Program-made: the position numbers and the translations under genes
Notes under the pieces: model-generated
Seen by the model: the letters and a program-made list of their open reading frames with translations, nothing else
Databases searched by the model: none
Told to the model about the DNA's origin: nothing
DNA from: Allobosea sp. CRIB-10
Lineage (GTDB): Bacteria > Pseudomonadota > Alphaproteobacteria > Rhizobiales > Beijerinckiaceae
Length of the DNA stretch: 64,000 nt
Assembly: GCF_900112185.1 (NCBI RefSeq)
Contig: NZ_FOKP01000020.1
Coordinates: forward strand, 59,493 to 123,492
Reading direction: 5' to 3'
Shown: positions 42,507 to 50,831 of the stretch, piece by piece
Layout of the letters: every line of letters starts with the position of its first letter
Position numbering within the stretch: position 1 is the first letter of the stretch

Positions 42507-43975
42507 CCCCGTCTTCCCCCAGCCAATGCCGCGATCGCCTCGCGAACCACGTCGTGATCCGAGAACGGCAAGGTCCGATCGCCGATGATCTGGCCGCTTT
42601 CATGGCCTTTTCCGGCGACAACAAGGACATCCCCAGGCTGCAGCATCGTGACACCGGCCATGATCGCCTCGGCCCGATCGCCGATTTCCCTGAGGCGCTC
42701 CGGTGCCGCCGCCAGCACCTCGGCGCGGATCGCCGCCGGGTTCTCGCTGCGCGGATTGTCGTCGGTGACGATGGCGATGTCGGCGCCATCCGCGGCGATC
42801 TTGCCCATCAGCGGGCGCTTGCCGCGGTCGCGATCGCCGCCGCAGCCGAAGACGCAGATCAGCCGGCCGCTGGCATAGGGCTGCAAGGTCTTCAGCACCG
42901 CCGCCAGCGCATCGGGCTTGTGGGCGTAGTCGACGACGACGAGCCCGCCATTGTGCTCAGCCACACGATCGAGCCGACCCGGAACCCCCTTGAGGCTGGC
43001 GATAGCAGCCACGCTGGCCAGCGGGTCCTCGCCGGTCGCGATCGCGAGCCCGGCGGCGACGAGCGCGTTCCCGGCCATGTAGTCGCCGACCATCGGCAGC
43101 ACGACCTCGGTCGTGGCGCCATCAACCGCGACCGTCAGGCGCTGCGAGAAGCCCTCGCGGGCCACATCGAGCAGCTTGAGACGATCGCCGCCCCGACCGA
43201 TGCCGATCACCGGATGCCCGCCATTTCGTGCGGCCGCCTCGGCCCTGTCGGCATAAGGCTCGTCGCGATTGATCACCACCGGCGCGACAGCCGGCAGCAG
43301 CTCCCAGAGCCGCAGCTTGGCCGAAAGATAGTCTTCGACACTCGGATGGTAGTCGAGATGGTCGCGGCCGAGATTGAGGAAGGCGCCGGCCGCGAGCCTG
43401 ACGCCGTCGAGCCGGCGCTGGTCGAGCCCGTGCGAGGAGGCTTCCATTGACAGATGCGTGACGCCGTCGCCCGCCATCCGGTCGAGCGAAGCGTGCAGCG
43501 AGAGCGGGTCCGGCGTGGTCAGCGAGCCGTAATCGGCCCCGTCTTCGGTGACGATGCCGATCGTGCCGACGCTCGCCGCCTTGCGCCCGAGCGCCTTGAA
43601 GATCTGGCGGGTGAACTCGGCGACCGAGGACTTGCCGCTGGTGCCGGTGACGGCGACGACCGTGCCGGGCTGGCCCGGATGCACCTTGGCTGCGGCCAAC
43701 GCCAAGGCGAGCCGCGGGTCCTCGACCTGCGCATAGGCGATCTCGCCGGGCAGTTCGGCGGGACGCTCCCTGCTCGCAACGATCGCGACCGCGCCACGCT
43801 GGACCGCATCGCTGATGAAGCGCGCGCCGTCGGCCTTCGAGCCGGCGAGCGCGACGAAGGCGTGACCGGCAGACACCTTGCGGCTGTCGAAGGCTACGCC
43901 CGTGATATGGCGCTCGCCTGCGTCGGCGAAGGCTCCTGGGAAGAGTTGTTCGAGGCTGAAGCCGGTGTCAGTCAC
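42503..43975 (-). CDS. murE: UDP-MurNAc-L-Ala-D-Glu--meso-diaminopimelate ligase
   Basis: Adds the third residue of the stem peptide. TGTSGKSSVAEFT is the ATP loop, EASSHGLDQRRLDGV the UDP-MurNAc contact, and TDDNPRSENP the motif (DNPR) that selects meso-diaminopimelate over lysine. The start chosen is the GTG at 43975 (490 residues), with AAGG about nine bases upstream, because the ATG at 44014 lies inside a palindromic element and has no ribosome binding site. Confidence 0.95.
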   Translation of the reverse strand: MTDTGFSLEQLFPGAFADAGERHITGVAFDSRKVSAGHAFVALAGSKADGARFISDAVQRGAVAIVASRERPAELPGEIAYAQVEDPRLALALAAAKVHPGQPGTVVAVTGTSGKSSVAEFTRQIFKALGRKAASVGTIGIVTEDGADYGSLTTPDPLSLHASLDRMAGDGVTHLSMEASSHGLDQRRLDGVRLAAGAFLNLGRDHLDYHPSVEDYLSAKLRLWELLPAVAPVVINRDEPYADRAEAAARNGGHPVIGIGRGGDRLKLLDVAREGFSQRLTVAVDGATTEVVLPMVGDYMAGNALVAAGLAIATGEDPLASVAAIASLKGVPGRLDRVAEHNGGLVVVDYAHKPDALAAVLKTLQPYASGRLICVFGCGGDRDRGKRPLMGKIAADGADIAIVTDDNPRSENPAAIRAEVLAAAPERLREIGDRAEAIMAGVTMLQPGDVLVVAGKGHESGQIIGDRTLPFSDHDVVREAIAALAGGRRG

Positions 43976-44008
43976 AAGCGCAATCCTTGCCGGGTGCGAA
44001 AACCCGCG

Positions 44009-44106
44009 CGTCATTCTCGGGCGAAGCGAAGCGTAGACCCGAGAATCTCATGCAGGATCAAGCTCCTTTCCGTCCAGAGATGCTCGGGTCAAGCCCGAGC
44101 ATGACG
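44009..44106. repeat. Palindromic element between ftsI and murE
   Basis: A ~98-bp unit with outer arms CGTCAT/ATGACG, an ATTCTCGGG...CCCGAGAAT hairpin and an ATGCTCGGGTCAAGCCCGAGCAT hairpin flanking a weakly paired centre. It has the same general layout as copies A-C and overlaps the upstream in-frame extension of murE. Confidence 0.82.
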
Positions 44107-44115
44107 CCCTCCGCC

Positions 44116-45912
44116 CTATCGCGAGCCCCAAGCCCCGAGCTTAGCCATCAGCGGGAACGGCGACGGCGGCGGCTCGAAGCGCGGCGCCATGCCGAGGATC
44201 GGCGCCGCCCGCTCGATCACCTTGCCGGTGGTCTTGCCGGCATTCCAGGCCGCGGTCGAATAGCCGCCGCTCTCGGCATAGCCCTTCGGCTCGTCATAGA
44301 TCGCGAGGAAGACATAACGCGGCTTGTCCGAGGGCGCGATCGCCGTGAAGGTGGTGAAGTTCTTGTTCTTGGCGTAGCGGCCGTTGATGACCTTCTCGGC
44401 CGTGCCGGTCTTGCCGCCGACGAAATAGCCGGGGATGTTCGCGAACCGGGCCGAGCCCTTCTCGCCGTTGATGCGCATGATGTAGCGCATCGCCTCCGAG
44501 GTCTCCGGCTTGATCACGCGGATCGCGTTCTTCTTGGCCTCCTCCTCGGAACGCTTCAGGAAGGTCGGCGTGATCAGGTAGCCGCCATTGACCAGCGCGC
44601 CGACAGCCGCCAGCGCCTGGAGCGGCGCCACCGCGAGGCCGTGTCCGAAGGCGATGGTCGCCGTGTTGATCTCGCCCCAGCGCCCGGGGACGATCGGCGC
44701 AGCGCTCTCCGGCAGCTCGGTGGTCATGCGGTCGAGCTGCATCATCTTCTTCAGGAACGCCTTGTGGCCCTCGACGCCGACCGAGAGCGCCATCTTGATC
44801 GAGCCCATATTGGACGAATGCAGGAACACCTCCGGCACCGTCAGCGTGCGGCCGGTGCCGTGGTATTCCTTGATGACCTGGCGGCCGAAGCGCATCATGC
44901 CGCCGGCGGTCGAATAGGTCGAATTGATGGTCGCCTTGCCGGAGTCGAGCGCCATCGCGATGGTCAGGGCCTTGAAGGTCGAGCCCATCTCGTAGACGCC
45001 GACATTCATCCGGTTGATGCGGTCCTTCTCCAGCGCGTCGACCGGATTGCCGGGGTCGAAATCGGGCAGCGAGACCAGCGCGATCATCTCGCCGGTGTTG
45101 ACGTCCATGATGGCGCCGGCCGCCGCGATCGCCCGGTATTTCTCGATGCCCTTGACCAGCTCGTCGCGCAGCAGATGCTGGACGCGCATGTCGATCGAGA
45201 GCTGCACCGGCTTGAGGTCGGAGGCCTGCACGGTAAAGCCCGCCCCGTTCAGGTCCTGCAACCCTTGCGAGTCGATGTATTTCTCGATGCCGGCGATGCC
45301 GACATTGTCGACATTGGCGAAGCCGAGCACATGCGCCGCGACATTGCCGTTCGGGTAGACGCGCTTGTTCTCCGGCACGAAGCCGACGCCGGGAATGCCG
45401 AGCCGGTGGACCTCGGCCTGCTGGCGCGGCGTGATCTCGCGCTTGACCCAGACGAAGCCCTTCTTGGTGCTGAGCTTGTCGCGCAGCTCCTTGGCGTTGA
45501 GGTCGGGCAGGACCGCGGTCAGGAGCTCGGTCGCCTCGTCCTTGTCGAGGATGTTGCGCGGCTCGGCGAAGACCGAGACGGTACGGATGTCGGTCGCGAG
45601 CTGGATGCCGTTGCGGTCGAGGATGTCGGGGCGCGCCGCCGAGATCGCGTTCGAGGTGGCGCGGCGCAGGCCGACCTGGTCGCCGGGGAAGGCGCCGAGC
45701 ATGACGAGCCGGGCAATGATCGCCAGGAACAAGCCGCTGAAGCCGAGGATGACGAGCCCGACACGCGGTTCGCTCTTCTCGCCGCTCATCCGGAAGACGT
45801 CGCGCAGCCAGTCGGTCCGGAAGCGCCATTTGCGCTTCACGGCCTCGGGCTTTTCGACCGTGGGGGCGATGATCTCTGGCGCCGCGGCCTGCGGATTGAC
45901 CTCCTGGCTCAT
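44116..45912 (-). CDS. ftsI: Septal transpeptidase FtsI (PBP3)
   Basis: Class B penicillin-binding protein cross-linking septal peptidoglycan. From the ATG at 45912 (GGGAG upstream) it is 598 residues: a ~50-residue basic cytoplasmic tail, one membrane anchor (about 51-72), a pedestal/dimerisation domain, then the transpeptidase with STFK (311-314, nucleophile Ser311), SSN (366-368) and KTGT (501-504). It overlaps ftsL by 4 bp and works with FtsW. Confidence 0.97.
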   Translation of the reverse strand: MSQEVNPQAAAPEIIAPTVEKPEAVKRKWRFRTDWLRDVFRMSGEKSEPRVGLVILGFSGLFLAIIARLVMLGAFPGDQVGLRRATSNAISAARPDILDRNGIQLATDIRTVSVFAEPRNILDKDEATELLTAVLPDLNAKELRDKLSTKKGFVWVKREITPRQQAEVHRLGIPGVGFVPENKRVYPNGNVAAHVLGFANVDNVGIAGIEKYIDSQGLQDLNGAGFTVQASDLKPVQLSIDMRVQHLLRDELVKGIEKYRAIAAAGAIMDVNTGEMIALVSLPDFDPGNPVDALEKDRINRMNVGVYEMGSTFKALTIAMALDSGKATINSTYSTAGGMMRFGRQVIKEYHGTGRTLTVPEVFLHSSNMGSIKMALSVGVEGHKAFLKKMMQLDRMTTELPESAAPIVPGRWGEINTATIAFGHGLAVAPLQALAAVGALVNGGYLITPTFLKRSEEEAKKNAIRVIKPETSEAMRYIMRINGEKGSARFANIPGYFVGGKTGTAEKVINGRYAKNKNFTTFTAIAPSDKPRYVFLAIYDEPKGYAESGGYSTAAWNAGKTTGKVIERAAPILGMAPRFEPPPSPFPLMAKLGAWGSR

Positions 45913-46298
45913 GGGCGGGCTCCCGGCGTCGTCGCGGTGTTGCTCTTGCGGTCGCGCGGGGTCTCGGTCGGCAGGCCGAGGCCGAGATCCTCGAGCTTGC
46001 GGCCGATCGAATCCACCTTGGGACCGCGATTGGGAATATCGGACAGACGCACGATCTGCGCCGTCGTCAGCGGCTGCAGGTCGAGATGCTTGTCGGCCAG
46101 CGCCTGCAGCCGCTCCGGGCGATTGAGGAACTGCCATTCGGCCTTCAGCACCGCGATGGCGTCGCGCTCGCGCTGGGCCTTGGCCTTCAGCTTCTGCAGC
46201 TGCTCGGCCTGCAGCGTCGTCTCGTATTTGATCGAATAGGCATAGAGCGCCGAGGAGACCAGCGCGCCGATCGCGACGACATGCAAGAGCTTGATCAC
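45909..46298 (-). CDS. ftsL: Cell division protein FtsL
   Basis: A 129-residue bitopic protein. A single N-terminal transmembrane segment (LLHVVAIGALVSSALYAYSI) is followed by a periplasmic coiled coil (LQAEQLQKLKAKAQRERDAI) and a DUF-like PERLQALADKHLDLQPL segment typical of FtsL. A proline/Thr-rich tail follows. Position between rsmH (2-bp gap) and ftsI (4-bp overlap) supports the call. It acts in the FtsQLB-FtsWI complex. Confidence 0.92.
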   Translation of the reverse strand: MIKLLHVVAIGALVSSALYAYSIKYETTLQAEQLQKLKAKAQRERDAIAVLKAEWQFLNRPERLQALADKHLDLQPLTTAQIVRLSDIPNRGPKVDSIGRKLEDLGLGLPTETPRDRKSNTATTPGARP

Positions 46299-46300
46299 GC

Positions 46301-47305
46301 TCAGCTCCTCCGGCGGGTTTGCGGCGCGGGCACGACGGCGAGCCCGACCAGATCAGGATCCGGAGCGCGCGGCGGCGCCTCGGTGCGTTCGGCGGCGCGC
46401 AATTTGGCCGAGCGGGCGCGGGGATTGGCCCGCGTCTCGGCCTCGGACGGCGCGACCGGCCCCTTGGTGACCAGGCTGAACGTCGCCTGTGGCGCAGCCG
46501 TCGCGGGAGCGTGGCGCGAACCGCCAGGCGCCCTGCCCGAGCGCTCGGCGAAGAACTGCTTGACGATCCGGTCTTCGAGCGAATGGAAGGTGACGACGGA
46601 GAGCCGCCCGCCCGGCGCGAGCACCGCCTCGGCGCCGTGCAGCGCCCGCACCAGCTCGCAGAGCTCGTCGTTCACCGCGATGCGCAGGCCCTGAAAAGTC
46701 CGCGTCGCCGGATGCGCCCCGCCAGGCTCGCCGCGGACGATGCCGGCGACGAGATCGGCGAGCTGCTTGGTCGTGGTGATCGGCGCCTTGCGCCTCGCCT
46801 CGACGATGGCGCGCGCCACGGCACGCGAGCGCCGTTCCTCGCCATAGTGGTAGATGATGTTGGCGAGCACGCCCTCATCGGCTTCGTTGACGAGCTCGGC
46901 GGCGCTCTGCCCGCCCGCCTCCATGCGCATGTCGAGCGGCCCGTCGAAGCGGAAGGAAAAGCCGCGCTGCGCCTGGTCGAGCTGCATCGAGGACACCCCG
47001 ATATCGAGCACGACCCCGTCGAGCGGCGTCATCCTGAAGCGCTCGGCTTCCTCGGCCAGGGCGCCGAAGCGGGCTTGCGCCAAAGTCAGCCGCCCGCCCA
47101 TCGCTGCGACCAGACCGGCCCCGCCGGCGATCGCGCTCGGGTCGCGGTCGAGCGCGAGCAGCGTCGCCTTCGGCTCGCGCTCCAGCAGCGCGCGCGAATA
47201 ACCACCGGCGCCGAAGGTGCCGTCGAGATAGCGCCCACCAGCCTTCAGGGCGAGCGCGTCGAGCGCCTCTTCCATCAGCACCGGGATATGCGGTTCACTG
47301 GTCAT
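46301..47305 (-). CDS. rsmH: 16S rRNA (cytosine1402-N4)-methyltransferase
   Basis: SAM-dependent rRNA methyltransferase (formerly MraW). The 334-residue protein starts HIPVLMEEALDALALKAGGR, with DGTFGAGGYSRALL (SAM loop), DRDPSAI, GVVLDIGVSSMQLDQAQRGF and RLSVVTFHSLEDRIVKQFF. The start overlaps the mraZ stop by 4 bp. A longer upstream open frame lies over mraZ and is rejected. Confidence 0.97.
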   Translation of the reverse strand: MTSEPHIPVLMEEALDALALKAGGRYLDGTFGAGGYSRALLEREPKATLLALDRDPSAIAGGAGLVAAMGGRLTLAQARFGALAEEAERFRMTPLDGVVLDIGVSSMQLDQAQRGFSFRFDGPLDMRMEAGGQSAAELVNEADEGVLANIIYHYGEERRSRAVARAIVEARRKAPITTTKQLADLVAGIVRGEPGGAHPATRTFQGLRIAVNDELCELVRALHGAEAVLAPGGRLSVVTFHSLEDRIVKQFFAERSGRAPGGSRHAPATAAPQATFSLVTKGPVAPSEAETRANPRARSAKLRAAERTEAPPRAPDPDLVGLAVVPAPQTRRRS

Positions 47306-47757
47306 GCCGGCCTCGCGCCCAGTATGCGCCGGACGTCGCGCAGCTTCGCCCTGGCCTCCTCGAGATGCGCCTTGAAGCGCTCGGGCTCCCAGATCTGGAA
47401 TTTGTGGCCCTGCCCGACGAAGGTGACGGTATCGCCGATGCCGGCATGCGCCTTCAGCGTCTCGCTCAGCATGATCCGCCCTTCCGGATCGACCTTCAAC
47501 ACCTCGGACGTGCCGTTCAGCGCCGTCGAGAGCGACTCCCATTCCTCCGAGAAGGGCGAGAAGCGCGACAGGATCTCGTCGATCGTCGCCCGCAGCGCAT
47601 GGCCGCCGCAGTCGAGACTGAATTGATCGAGCGCCGGATAGACGTAGAGCCCCTCGTAGCCATCCTTCGCCAGCACGGCCCGGAACGGAGCCGGGATCGA
47701 GACCCGCCCCTTGGCATCGAGCCTGTTGGTGAAATGGGAGACGAAGCGGTCCGTCAA
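47302..47757 (-). CDS. mraZ: Transcriptional regulator MraZ
   Basis: AbrB-like DNA-binding protein that represses the dcw operon it heads. The protein has two SpoVT/AbrB-like repeats: FTNRLDAKGRVSIPAPFRAV and later VLKVDPEGRIMLSETLKAHA. I place the start at a TTG (47757), giving 151 residues beginning at the conserved TDRFVSHF. It has a GGAGG exactly six bases upstream, whereas the in-frame ATG at 47790 has none. Four TGGGN-like repeats upstream are the expected binding site. Confidence 0.93.
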   Translation of the reverse strand: MTDRFVSHFTNRLDAKGRVSIPAPFRAVLAKDGYEGLYVYPALDQFSLDCGGHALRATIDEILSRFSPFSEEWESLSTALNGTSEVLKVDPEGRIMLSETLKAHAGIGDTVTFVGQGHKFQIWEPERFKAHLEEARAKLRDVRRILGARPA

Positions 47758-47917
47758 CGCCGCCTCCGGGTCGGGCTTCCAATCGCGCATCGAGAGCGCG
47801 AGACGAACCGGCAGATGCCGGCGATCGATACTCCCGTCGATCCCGACATGGCGGGGCCGTCAGCCAGAATCCGCGCGGCACACGGGCCCTGACTTGGTGC
47901 TTGCCTGTCGGTCTCGA

Positions 47918-47957
47918 CGGGATGATTTGGGATAGCATGGGACAATATGGGCGTCAA
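47918..47957 (-). promoter_or_regulatory. dcw promoter overlapped by a four-repeat MraZ operator
   Basis: On the plus strand CGGGA (47918-47922), TGGGA (47928-47932), TGGGA (47938-47942) and TGGGC (47948-47952) recur every 10 bp with 5-bp spacers. This matches the TGGGN-N5 repeats bound by E. coli MraZ. On the minus strand TTGACG (47957-47952) and TATCCC (47934-47929) are separated by 17 bp and form a plausible -35/-10 pair that the repeats cover. The leader to mraZ is ~165 nt. Further upstream TTAA-N7-TAAA (48018-48032) is an imperfect CtrA-like box. Confidence 0.72.
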
Positions 47958-48142
47958 CGGATCCAACGCTGCGGACGCGGGTCTGCCCGAGCCTGCGACC
48001 ATCACAGCCCGTTAAGGTTAACTATCCGTAAAGACGAGGATTTTTGGCACGCGAACGTCAGCGCACAGCGCCTCTTCGGCAGCCTAGCCGGATCAGGCCG
48101 AATGGAAATATTTTTAGGGGCGGCCACCCTGCCCCGCCGAGT

Positions 48143-48631
48143 TCAGTCCTCGACTGTCGCGCGGCGCAGCAGCGCCTCGCGGAGAGCCTGGACGTCGCCG
48201 AGGAGACGCCCCGGCGGAACGCCGCTGTCCTTGACCGCGCAGGGCACCGGATTGGGTGCGCTGCCTGCTTTTTCGCGCAGGTGGTGACCGGCCTCGCTCA
48301 GCTCGACCAGCACCTGCCGCTCATCCTCGCGGCCGCGCTTGCGCAGGATCAGGCCGTTGCCTTCCAGGCGCTTCAGCAGCGGCGTCAGCGTACCGGAATC
48401 GAGCCCGAGCCGGTCGCCGATTGCCTTGACGCTCTGGCCGTCCTGCTCCCACAGCACCAGCATGACCAGATATTGCGGGTAGGTCAGCCCGAGCTCGGCC
48501 AGGAACGGCCGATAGGCCCGGTTGAAGGCATGGGCAGCCGAATAGACCGCAAAGCAGATCTGCTCGTCGAGCCCGCGCACCGGTGTCGCCTTCGCGTCCT
48601 TCGTCATCGCCTTGCCGCTTGTTGCCCGCAT
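48143..48631 (-). CDS. ohrR: Organic-peroxide-sensing MarR family repressor OhrR
   Basis: About 162 residues from the ATG at 48631 (AAGGA six bases upstream). LDEQICFAVYSAAHAFNRAY carries the single reactive Cys (Cys26) near the N-terminus that OhrR proteins oxidise on contact with organic hydroperoxide. The HTH is IGDRLGLDSGTLTPLLKRLE and the wing RKRGREDERQVLVELSEAG. It is divergent from ohr and probably binds the palindromes between them. The 350-bp gap downstream, before mraZ, contains the dcw promoter. Confidence 0.93.
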   Translation of the reverse strand: MRATSGKAMTKDAKATPVRGLDEQICFAVYSAAHAFNRAYRPFLAELGLTYPQYLVMLVLWEQDGQSVKAIGDRLGLDSGTLTPLLKRLEGNGLILRKRGREDERQVLVELSEAGHHLREKAGSAPNPVPCAVKDSGVPPGRLLGDVQALREALLRRATVED

Positions 48632-48767
48632 CATCGTTCCTTGGACAGGCAGACCGATCCGATCGGATTGGAACAACCCTCCCAGGAAACAGGCTCACCT
48701 GCGATGGAACCAAGATACTCTCTCTTCGCACCGAACACCGCCCCGTTCACGGAAATGTGAATTGCAG

Positions 48768-48787
48768 ACAATTCAATTGTGCACAAT
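48768..48787. promoter_or_regulatory. Probable OhrR operator
   Basis: Two overlapping perfect palindromes: ACAATT-C-AATTGT (48768-48780) and ATTGTGCACAAT (48776-48787). ACAATT/AATTGT half-sites are typical of OhrR operators. They lie in the ohrR-ohr intergenic region, 50 bp before the ohr start. Confidence 0.65.
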
Positions 48788-48837
48788 GTAATAAGCATCA
48801 ACCACGGCGGATGGACCGCCAGACAAGGAGAGCTGTC

Positions 48838-49263
48838 ATGAAGATCCTCTACACCGCCCATGGTTCCGCCACCGGCGGCCGCGAAGGCCAGGCTGCGACC
48901 GACACCGGCAACGTCAAGCTCGTGCTGAACACGCCGAAGGAGCTCGGCGGCGGCGGCGGCGACGGCACCAATCCCGAGCAGCTCTTCGCCATGGGCTATT
49001 CCGCCTGCTTCCTCGGCGCGCTGAAATTCGCCGCCGGCAAGGAAGGCGTGAAGATCCCGGATGACGCCCGCGTCAGCGCCGATGTCGGCATCGGCCCCCG
49101 CGACGACGGCAAGGGTTTCGGCATCGCCGCCAAGCTGACGATCTCGGCGCCCGGCATCGACAAGGCCAAGCTCGAGGACCTCGTCCAGAAGGCCCATATC
49201 GTCTGCCCGTATTCCGATGCGACTCGGGGCAATATCGACGTCCAGCTGACGGTTGCAGCCTGA
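48838..49263 (+). CDS. ohr: Organic hydroperoxide resistance protein Ohr
   Basis: Thiol peroxidase of the OsmC/Ohr fold reducing fatty-acid hydroperoxides, cytosolic dimer. From the ATG at 48838 (AAGGAG at 48825-48830) it is 141 residues, the standard length. Catalytic cysteines Cys57 (GYSACFLGAL) and Cys123 (VCPYSDATRGN) are both present. Regulated by the divergent OhrR. Confidence 0.97.
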   Translation: MKILYTAHGSATGGREGQAATDTGNVKLVLNTPKELGGGGGDGTNPEQLFAMGYSACFLGALKFAAGKEGVKIPDDARVSADVGIGPRDDGKGFGIAAKLTISAPGIDKAKLEDLVQKAHIVCPYSDATRGNIDVQLTVAA

Positions 49264-49384
49264 CGCTGCGCCACCCATCTCAGCCTCACGGCCGGGCATT
49301 CCTCCGGCCGTGAGACGATTTGGCCTGCCACGGAGCGGGCCTCGTTTCCGGAAGCGTCAACCTCAAAGCCTCTGGAACATCCCC

Positions 49385-50338
49385 ATGATTGATCGTCGCC
49401 ATTTCCTCGCAGCGGCCGCGGCCACTGCGCTCGCGCCTGCCCTGCCGGCGCATGCTCGCGCTCCTCAGACCGGCGCGCAGGTGCCGGGCATCTATCGCCG
49501 CAAGCTCGGCGAGCTCGAGATCACCGCGATCCTCGACGGCTACATCCCCTTCGACACCAAGGTCTTCAGCGGCAGCGACCCTGCCGCGATCCGTCAGAGC
49601 CTTGCCAATGCCGGGCAGGGCGAACGCCTGCCGACCGCGGTCAACACTTTCATCATCAACACCAAGGACAGGACCTATCTGCTCGACACCGGCGCGGGCG
49701 CCTGGAACGCGATGGGCGACACCATGGGCCGGGCAGAGACCAATCTGCGCGCCGCTGGCATCACGCCGGAACAGATCGACGCGGTGATCCTGACGCATGC
49801 CCATCCCGATCATCACGAGGGCCTGCTGACCGCGCAGAAGACGGCGCGCTTCCCGAACGCCGAGTTGATCATAAACGAGACCGAGCATGCCTTCTGGCAC
49901 GACGACGGTATCCTCAACCAGGCTCCGGCCGAGATGAAGCCGTTCTTCGCATCCGCCCGCAACGCTCTCGCGCCCTACGCCGCGCGTACCCGCAAGGTGA
50001 AGCCGGGGGAGGTCGCGCCTGGTCTGATGCTCGAGCATGCGCCAGGCCACACGCCCGGCCACAGCATCCTGCGCGTCTCCTCGGGCAACGAGCAGCTCCT
50101 GCTCGTCGGCGATAGCATCCACAACGTCGTGATCCAGACGGCGCAGCCGGACGTGACCTTCGTCTTTGACGCCGATGGCAAGCAGGCGGCAGCCTCGCGC
50201 CGGCGCGTACTGGACATGGCCGCCGCCGACGGATTGCTGATCAGCGGGGCGCATATGCCCTTCCCGGGCTTTGGCAAGGTGCTGAAGGACGGAACGGCCT
50301 TCCGCTTTGTCCCCGCAGAATGGAGCTACGCGCTCTGA
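49385..50338 (+). CDS. Exported MBL-fold metallo-hydrolase
   Basis: A 317-residue protein with a twin-arginine-type leader (RRHFLAAAAATALAPALPAH) predicting Tat export of a folded zinc enzyme. HAHPDH (138-143), GHTPGHS and LVGDSIHN are the metal ligands, with SGAHMPFPG near the end. The family includes periplasmic lactonase- and quorum-quenching-like hydrolases. The substrate is unknown. It stands alone 120 bp after ohr, ahead of a hairpin terminator. Confidence 0.88.
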   Translation: MIDRRHFLAAAAATALAPALPAHARAPQTGAQVPGIYRRKLGELEITAILDGYIPFDTKVFSGSDPAAIRQSLANAGQGERLPTAVNTFIINTKDRTYLLDTGAGAWNAMGDTMGRAETNLRAAGITPEQIDAVILTHAHPDHHEGLLTAQKTARFPNAELIINETEHAFWHDDGILNQAPAEMKPFFASARNALAPYAARTRKVKPGEVAPGLMLEHAPGHTPGHSILRVSSGNEQLLLVGDSIHNVVIQTAQPDVTFVFDADGKQAAASRRRVLDMAAADGLLISGAHMPFPGFGKVLKDGTAFRFVPAEWSYAL

Positions 50339-50357
50339 TCGCGGTCGCGGAAACAGG

Positions 50358-50386
50358 AAAGGGCCGGGATCAATCCCGACCCTTTT
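50358..50386 (+). terminator. Intrinsic terminator after the MBL gene
   Basis: GGG-C-CGGGAT and ATCCCG-A-CCC, separated by two bases, form an ~11-bp stem flanked by AAA and TTTT. It lies 20 bp after the stop codon. On the minus strand it could also end rnpB transcription, though the U-run there is weaker. Confidence 0.75.
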
Positions 50387-50401
50387 CGCGATGACTGAAG
50401 G

Positions 50402-50797
50402 GGTGCCAGCCGGCCTGTAAGCCGGGTTCTGGATGGCCGGAAGATCTCTCTCCCGACGTGACGGCCATTCCTCTGGGACGCGCATCGCTGCGCGCCTCGA
50501 GCAACCAACCCGGACGACTGGACCTGGAAACCGGCCCCTCCTCCCTTGCGGGCGAGCATCGTCCCTATTCGGTTTTGCTCCCGGTGGGGCTTGCCATGCC
50601 GTCCCCGTTGCCGGGTCCGCGGTGCGCTCTTACCGCACCTTTTCACCCTTACCGCAGGCCGAAGCCCGCGGCGGTTCGATCTCTGTGGCGCTTTCCCTGG
50701 GGTCGCCCCCGCCGGACGTTATCCGGCACCGTGTTTCCGTGGAGCCCGGACTTTCCTCCCCCGCGAAGCGGGAGCGGCCGTCCGGCCGACTGGCGGG
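50402..50797 (-). ncRNA. rnpB: RNase P RNA (class A)
   Basis: Catalytic RNA that matures tRNA 5' ends. Minus-strand signatures: the 5' P4 strand GAGGAAAGTCCGGGCTCC (50759-50741), the GGTGAAAAGGTGCGG and GTAAGAGCGCACC core (around 50625-50655) and the 3' ACCCGGCTTACAGGCC segment (50430-50414) with the other P4 strand. P1 pairs 50784-50794 with 50405-50415 (one G-U). Length about 395 nt. Exact ends are estimated from P1. It lies 34 bp downstream of the transglycosylase gene on the same strand. Confidence 0.93.
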
Positions 50798-50831
50798 GCC
50801 GATGTGCGCTTTCAGGCTCGAGCCGTCAAGC

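Noticed and set aside
43976..44014. ATG at 44014 as the murE start
   Set aside because: Lies inside a palindromic element without a ribosome binding site; the GTG at 43975 has one and gives the usual length.
48095..48142. Possible terminator for ohrR
   Set aside because: A GGGGC/GCCCC stem exists on the minus strand but the A/T run is not adjacent or uniform, so I did not annotate it.
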